From contig NC_079136.1 in assembly GCF_945859705.1 (NCBI RefSeq), positions 126,453,027-126,517,026 of the forward strand: a stretch of DNA of 64,000 nt. The letters are read 5' to 3'. This document shows, piece by piece, positions 57,990-64,000 of this stretch. The stretch is from Episyrphus balteatus (taxonomy: Eukaryota > Arthropoda > Insecta > Diptera > Syrphidae). The notes beneath the pieces are model-generated. The model searched no databases. It was given only the letters and a program-made list of their open reading frames with translations, and had not been told where the DNA came from. The translations under genes were made by a program, and so were the position numbers. The stretch's first letter is position 1. Each line of letters opens with the position of its first letter.

Positions 57990-59280
57990 TTTGACTACTT
58001 TCATAATATATGGTATTTTTTAAGTCAAAAGCTTATCAAAAACGTACAGTGTTACATATCATTGAAAAGGTCTTTAAATTTTCTACTAAGTTAAGAAAAC
58101 TAATTGCTTCTAAAAATCTCTGTTTTCGAAATATTTTTGTACAAAGTTAGATTTTTCTTAGCAATTTTTAAATTCAACTTTTTTTTCGATTATTTTACTT
58201 TATTCATTTTTTTTTTTTTTAATTTAGTATTACTATGCAAAAAAAAGTTCCTTGTGAATAAAATAATTTTGAAAACTTTGACTAGTTTTCAAGTATTGTG
58301 TTTTTTAAGTCAAAATTTGATCAAAGACGTATATTGTCACATATCGTTAGAAAGGTCTTTAAGTTTACTATTTAGCCGTGAAACCCAAACGGTTCTATAA
58401 AAGCCCGTTTTCGAAATAAATTTGTACAAAGTTGGATTATTTTAAGCAATTTTTTTATCTCAATTTATTTTTTATTTAATATTACTATGCAAAGAAAAGC
58501 TCCCATTTAACAACTGTGAATGAAGTCATTTTCTAAATTTTGATTGGTTTTTCAAGTCAGAAACTTATCTAAGACGTTTATTGTCACATATTATCGTTTG
58601 AAAGGTCTTAAAATTCGCTACTTATTGGTGAAAACCAAATGTGTCTGGAAAAATTCGTTTTCGAAATATTTTTGTCCAAAATTATATATTTTTTTTTGCA
58701 AATTTTTATCTCAATTATTTTGAGTATTTAACTAATTTTTTTTTAATTTCCGAATTCAAATATTATAAGGCAACGAAAAGGTTTCAAATTGATTGAGACT
58801 TCTTTTGTAAAATCAAATACATATCAACGATAAATAATGTTACATATCGTTGCAAAGGTCTTAAAATCTTCTACACATCGGTGAAAACCAAACGCTTTTG
58901 GGAAACTCTGTTTTCGAAATATTTTTGTCCAAAGTTAGATTTTGCCCGAAAACAGTTTTTTTTTCTCAAAAGAAAAGTCCCCATTGACTGTGAATAAGTC
59001 TTTACTAGTTTTCAAATGCGGAGTTTTGACTGTGAATTAGGATAATAGATTTTGAATAGTCTTCAAATACGGTGTTTTTCAAGTCAAAAACTTTTTTAAA
59101 GACATATAATGTTACATATCATTCGAAAGGTCTTTTGATTTCCCACTCAGTTGAGGAAACTAAACGCTTTTGGGAAACTCCGTTTTCAAAATATTTCTGT
59201 CTTAAGTTAGAGTTTTTTTAAGCAACTCTTTTTTATTTCTTTTTTTTTTTTTAACTTTAAGGCGTAAAAAGCTCCCATTG
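57990..59280 (+). repeat. Degenerate ~250-bp tandem repeat family, block 1 (five units)
   Basis: Each unit holds, in order, CAAGTCAAAA-ACTTATC, a TTACATATCGTT-like word, GAAAGGTCTT, a GTGAAAAC or GAGGAAAC word, a TCTGTTTTCGAAATATTTTT-like stretch and GTCCAAAGTTAGA. AAAGGTC occurs at about 58066, 58351, 58601, 58854 and 59126 (intervals 285, 250, 253, 272). Units are 65-80% alike by eye. Non-coding. Confidence 0.85.
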
Positions 59281-60539
59281 CCCTACTGTATGTTGCTTGA
59301 GATTATCCTTTAGCCACTTCCAGTACAAACATTGTGCACTGAAAGTATTGCCCACAGGTAGTTTGTTCAATTCTCTGTCTATTTTGCCATCCACAAAGTT
59401 GTTATTCTGTCATTCATACTTCATTTGGTTGGCTGGCGAATGCATGACAAACATTTGCCTCAAGCTTTTTTGCTTTAAGTTGGATTTATTTTTTTTTTTT
59501 TTTTTTGTCGACACTGCCTCTGCATCAATGTTGCCTCAACGTTTGTTTTTCAACCATTAACTCAAAGACACAGAGCTACCGAAGTTCATAAGTGATGACG
59601 TGCAACTTTGTGATGAGATTTTTGTCATCTCTGTGCGATAGCCTTTAGGCAAAAAAAAAAACAAGAAATAAATAAATAACTTTATCAAATTATGTGCACA
59701 AGGAATCATTATGTATCCTTTTCATCCTGTCACTTTATTTTACCCTACACTTTTCCCTTCACAGAAGAAAGTTGAATAAATTCATAACTGACTACTAAGT
59801 AAGAGTGTGGAAATCAAAGATGATTCGTTTAAGAAAAGTTGTTAATTCTGGATTAACTTGGATCTTAACGAAATTATGAAACAAATTAAAAGCATATATA
59901 TCTTTTAAGATAAAACGTGATGGGCTTGAGATTTTTTTTTTTTTGTCTATATAAAACAAGCCTTGAAAGGATAAACGAATTATCACAAAATCCTATTTTG
60001 ATCCATATCCTTTCATAGAGTTGTCATAGAAATGATGAGAGATTTAGGAAGTTTGTTTTTGTTTTTTTTTTTTTTGTTTTTGTGTGTGTCTTTGCGTTCT
60101 GCCCTTTTGTCAAAAAGGAATTATATCAAGAACAATGATGGAACTTTTGATGGAAAATTTTAGTGAATAGGTATCAACGCACACAATGCGGCGCTGAAAA
60201 CCCTTTGAGGAAATATTTAATTTTTACTTCATTTAGAATGAAAGCACATGAATGAAAGAAAAAAAAAGCCCTGAGACTTTATTTTTTTGAGATAGAGGAG
60301 ATGGAAAAACTTAATAAAGAGGCGATTAAATTTAAGTTTTTAATAGAAAAACTGAAAGCTGCTGGTATAAAGGAGAGAAAATTAGTTTTTACTATTCAAA
60401 GGAATATGAGAGTTATTTAGTTTTTGACAATTGAGGAAATGAAAATAAAATAAAATTAAAAAAGGATTTTGAGAATTCTAGAAAAAACTATTCATTGAAA
60501 ACTGTGTCAGTGTGAAAATTAAAAACTTACTTAAAAACA
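59281..60539. other. Unique DNA splitting the 250-bp family
   Basis: Less AT-rich than the flanking repeats, especially 59290-59480 (TTGGCTGGCGAATGCATGAC, GTATTGCCCACAGG). The 87-codon plus frame at 59297-59560 has no recognised domain. It may be conserved intronic sequence that pre-dates repeat spread, or an insertion. Confidence 0.4.
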
Positions 60540-61240
60540 AATATATGGTTTTTTTAAGTCAAGAAATTTTTTAATGATGCTTAATGTGACATATCATTTG
60601 AAAGATTTTTAAATTTGTAACTCAATCGTGAAAACTTGACGTTTCTAGGGAACTCCGTTTACGAAATAATATTGTCCAAAGTTAGAGTCAAAATTGATTT
60701 TTTTTTTAGTAGCTGTCCACTAAGATTATTCGGACTTAAAACACTGTCAAAAAAACGAAATTCCAGAAACTAATCTAATTTTATTTTCTACTCAGTCGTG
60801 AAAAATATAATTTTAATGAATTGAGTTATTGACTTACTTTTGACTAGTTTTCAAATATGGCGTTTTTTAAGTCAAAACCAATTTAACATGTATAATGTTG
60901 CATATCGTTAGAAAGGTCTTTTGACTCTCTATTCAGTAGTAAGAACTAATTGCTTCTGGGGAACTCCATTTTTGAATTATTTTTGCCCAAAGTTACATTT
61001 TTTAAACAATTTTTTTGGAATATTGATCACAGTTTTCCTAAATTCAACATTATCAGGCGAAGAAAACTTTCCATTGCCCTTCATTAAGGTGTTTTTTAAA
61101 GTTCAAAACTTATCAAGGAGGTATAATGTTACATATCGTTTGAAAGGTCTTTCAATTCTCTACTCAGTTGTGAAAACTTTACGTTTTCTTAGAACTCTGT
61201 TTTCGAAAAATTACTGCCCAAAGTTAGAGTGAAAATTGAT
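60540..61240 (+). repeat. Degenerate ~250-bp tandem repeat family, block 2 (three units)
   Basis: GAAAGATTTTT or AAAGGTCTT anchors occur at about 60600, 60912 and 61143, with the same GGAACTCCGTTT, GAAATAATATTGTCCAAAGT and CCCAAAGTTAGAGT words as block 1 and the same orientation. A partial unit (TTTCTACTCAGTCGTGAAAA) lies near 60785. Confidence 0.8.
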
Positions 61241-62530
61241 TGAAAATTTCTGGTTTACTAAGACGGTCAACGTCGAATTTTCGTCTTTTCGATTCGAGTT
61301 TTCATTTCGTTGGATATTAGGGTTCTGAATTTAGAGGGTATCACAATAGGATTATGGATCTTTATTGACCTTAGTTTGACGGTAACACTTTCTAATTTCA
61401 GTCACAATAACCACCAGTGGCCTCATTAGTACCAAACAATAAGAAAAACCAAGGCCGTTACCAAAATCATAGGCGTTACAAGTATCATGTGCGTTACTAG
61501 TAGCAGAGGCGTTGTTAGTGCCTGATAATCAGAATAGAATTTTTTAAACATGCTGATGAGATAGTGAGATGACGGTGCTCGTATTTAAGATTCTATTTGA
61601 TTGTCATACTTTCTTAGAAAATGTTTAAGTCCATTTACATAAAGTCTAACAGAATAACAATTGAATATTAATTCCCCAAAAGATTTTAACAATTTCAATG
61701 ATAGGCCTTGAATTATTAACTAGATACAGATTTTTCCTTCCCAAAACAACCATATCACACTACAAAGTTAAACATTTCCCTTTATTTGTAATATTTTCAT
61801 CACAAAGTTGAAGACTCTATTTCTCTCTCTTTTGAATACAAAACAATTGTTGAGAACCATATTTTTCCAATTCAACTCAAGATAAATATAAAGTCTTTTA
61901 CCCATGGTCAACCAAGCATTAACCGATTGTAAAAATGCCATATTTATTTGCAAATAAAAAAAAAATCATTAAACTAGAAGAACAAAAGGACCACCATCAA
62001 ATGCAAATCATAAAAAAATATAAAAAGGCTTTTGTGTATTTTTTTTTTCCTATTTTATTTTCTTAAGACAATAAAATCCCTATTTTCCATTGATAAATTA
62101 GCAAATTTTCCCCTAAGATTATTGCAAGCTTACTTTGTTTCTACTCTATCCTCTTGAGAAAGATAAAATGATGAAGCCATGTTGAAGGAATGGTTTGATC
62201 CTTAAATGATTGCCAGTTAAATTTTCTCCTTCAACAGCAATTAAAAAAAAAAAAGTTATTTTTTTGTTTTCTTCCTCTTACTTTGACTTTAAGGATTTTT
62301 AAATCCCCATTAAAAAGAATCAACAAACAAACAAAAAAAAACAAAAAAAACACTCAAGGTATCAATTTCACAAAGCGTATAATAAATTCCCAACCAGGCT
62401 ATATGAATCTTCATCTTCTTCTTTTTTTCTTTTTCAAAAAAAAACCCATTAAAAGCCCAAAGAGCGTTTCATTACTTATCGAAATTAATTGGCCAATAAA
62501 GGATCCAACAAGCAACAAGTTTTTCTTTGG
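61241..62530. other. Non-coding DNA with a short GGCGTTAC tandem motif
   Basis: Between 61450 and 61525, GGCCGTTACC, AGGCGTTACAAG, GTGCGTTACTAG and AGGCGTTGTTAG follow one another at about 20-24-bp intervals, a small degenerate tandem repeat. Otherwise AT-rich with no recognised gene. Confidence 0.5.
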
Positions 62531-62559
62531 CGCTGAATACATTTAGTATGTATTCAGCG
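62531..62559. other. Perfect 12-bp hairpin
   Basis: CGCTGAATACAT (62531-62542) and ATGTATTCAGCG (62548-62559) are exact complements around the 5-base loop TTAGT. A further TTATTCAGCGC follows at 62561-62571, a third partial copy of the arm. No T-run follows and the setting is eukaryotic, so it is not a terminator. Confidence 0.8.
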
Positions 62560-64000
62560 GTTATTCAGCGCATGTGATAAGAATTTCATTAGGATTAAAA
62601 AGAAGAGGCAACTGTTTCAGTTTTACAAAAAACCATCTCTTTATACGTGTTTGGAATTTATAAAGGCTCCTTTTATATGTATAAAGAACAACAAAAAGTT
62701 TAATTCTAATATGTATGCTAAGAGAGATTAAGAATTTTCATGTCCTGTTTTTTAGAGAGTCAAGGAAGAAGGGAAAAGAATGGGTATAAAAGTCAAACAC
62801 AGAGTCTACACTCGACAGGATTTATTTTGCTTTTTTTTTTTCTTGTTTGTTTATTTTAGTTATCGAAATTTAATCTTGCCATGAAATTTTGACATAAAAT
62901 AAGGGTGTTTATAGCCAGGACCAAAAAGGTTAGGGTGTCTGTATATACCTAAAGGGATGTCAATCATGTATGGTAAATAGTGTTTAATCAATTTTGATGA
63001 GATGATGATGATTAAGCTGAATAACATCAAACACATAAAACCAAGCCTACACTTTGATCCCAACTACAAAATCACCTCAATTCAAATGGAAATTGTGTAA
63101 TGAACTACTCAAAGCTAATGCTGAATAGAGTACCCCTCGGAGGCAAAAATTCAAAAATCAAATAGAAATTGAATTATACTTCCGAAACAGCAATTAAGGA
63201 TAATTTCTAATTATTAATTAATTTTCACCAAATATAAACACAAGTCCTTTTTTTGTTATTCATAAGTCACCCTCTGTCGCCGTTTTCAAGAAGTTTGAGA
63301 AATTCTTAGTTACTTATCGACCTGGCATAATTAAAGGACAATAATAACAACAACAAAAATTATGTCATCAAAAAGTCTCGGAGGTTTGTCGTTGAAATGT
63401 TTTTTTTTTTTTTTTTTTTTTTGAGAAACTCAATGCCACAGCTTGTACTGATTGATAACAAATTTTGTTTGGTTTTTTTTAATTTTGTTTCTTGAGTGTG
63501 AAAGGCTTCATTAAGTTGGGTGCTGTTATTTTCTTAAGGCAAAAACAATAATTGTCGTTAATTAAATATGCCATGGCTTCTTTTTTTTTTTTTTGAGTTG
63601 AGTAAGGTACTTTTACTTTAGCATAGTAATTTTCCAGTAATTATAAATGAATTCTTTAAAAATTTATAAACATTGAATGAATTTTCAAAGATTTATGGAG
63701 TTTTTACGAGTGTGGGAGTAGTGGCGGGGGAAGTGTTTGAGAATAAAATTGTTTAACTTTCTTGGAAAAGGAAAAGTTTTATAATATGGTAATGGCTTAA
63801 ATTGTTGATTTTTTTTTTTTTAAGCTGACATTTAAGGGATCAACTTTTAACACTTTGGGAATATATTTTTGATATAAGGGAGGAGCTGAATACTGACTAA
63901 TCAAATTTTGGAACGATTGGAGCATTGATTTTATTACCTACTTAGAATGTATTTTGTAATCAAAAAGACGAGTTTTGAAAAAAAAAGATATTTTTTTTTT
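62560..64000. other. AT-rich intronic-type DNA to the window end
   Basis: Contains T-runs near 62829-62840, 63401-63422 and 63580-63594. No coding exon for the Shaw N-terminus or any other gene was recognised. Confidence 0.5.

Noticed and set aside
62531..62571. Rho-independent terminator
   Set aside because: No T-run follows and the sequence is from a eukaryote.

Overview
This window looks like intronic and intergenic DNA from a large, AT-rich, transposon-laden insect genome, most likely a fly (Diptera). Only one piece of host coding sequence is recognisable: a 150-bp exon at 10447-10596 on the minus strand. It encodes part of the T1 tetramerisation domain of the Shaw (Kv3-type) voltage-gated potassium channel and is flanked by clean splice sites. 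The T1 segment agrees with Drosophila Shaw as I know it, and the neighbouring coding exons were not found. The rest is therefore best read as the two flanking Shaw introns plus, possibly, upstream DNA. The order of transcription is from high to low coordinates.

Layout. 1-5103: a large inverted-repeat element with arms of about 1.2 kb made of degenerate 120-160-bp tandem units around a 2.5-kb spacer. 5104-10446: intronic DNA with a short hAT-like MITE and a cluster of TCACACCCGTTACA motifs. 10447-10596: the Shaw exon. 12.0-13.1 kb: several small degenerate tandem repeats. 14721-16790: a complete but dead hAT transposon with a perfect 8-bp target duplication, carrying a tRNA-like SINE fragment and a nested MITE. 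18.13-19.75 kb: a palindrome with 187-bp tandem units. 20078-20365: an 8-bp minisatellite. 22.2-23.7 kb: another long inverted repeat. 26.2-27.6 kb: a MITE and a 120-bp inverted-repeat pair. 28.86-30.44 kb: a 5'-truncated, frameshifted non-LTR retrotransposon inserted into an older dispersed repeat. 31704-33570: a foldback hAT-type element with an exact 8-bp target duplication and 11-bp tandem arrays in both arms. 34.4-36.8 kb: further copies of repeat families seen earlier. 38.57-39.60 kb: an 18-bp motif array organised as a 420-bp duplication. 41646-56143: a 14.5-kb satellite of about 1,318 units of 11 bp with clear higher-order structure. 57.99-61.24 kb: a degenerate 250-bp tandem family split by 1.3 kb of unique sequence. 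61.2-64 kb: intronic-type DNA.

The most unusual theme is that one locus holds at least five long inverted repeats, several with tandem arrays inside their arms, next to a giant 11-bp satellite whose register is almost perfectly kept. If the host gene is transcribed through them, these arms would form long double-stranded RNA. The very long open frames on the satellite (up to about 1,900 codons, open in several frames on both strands) are a consequence of the unit sequence and are not called as genes. No rRNA gene, intact tRNA gene, CRISPR array or bacterial feature was seen.
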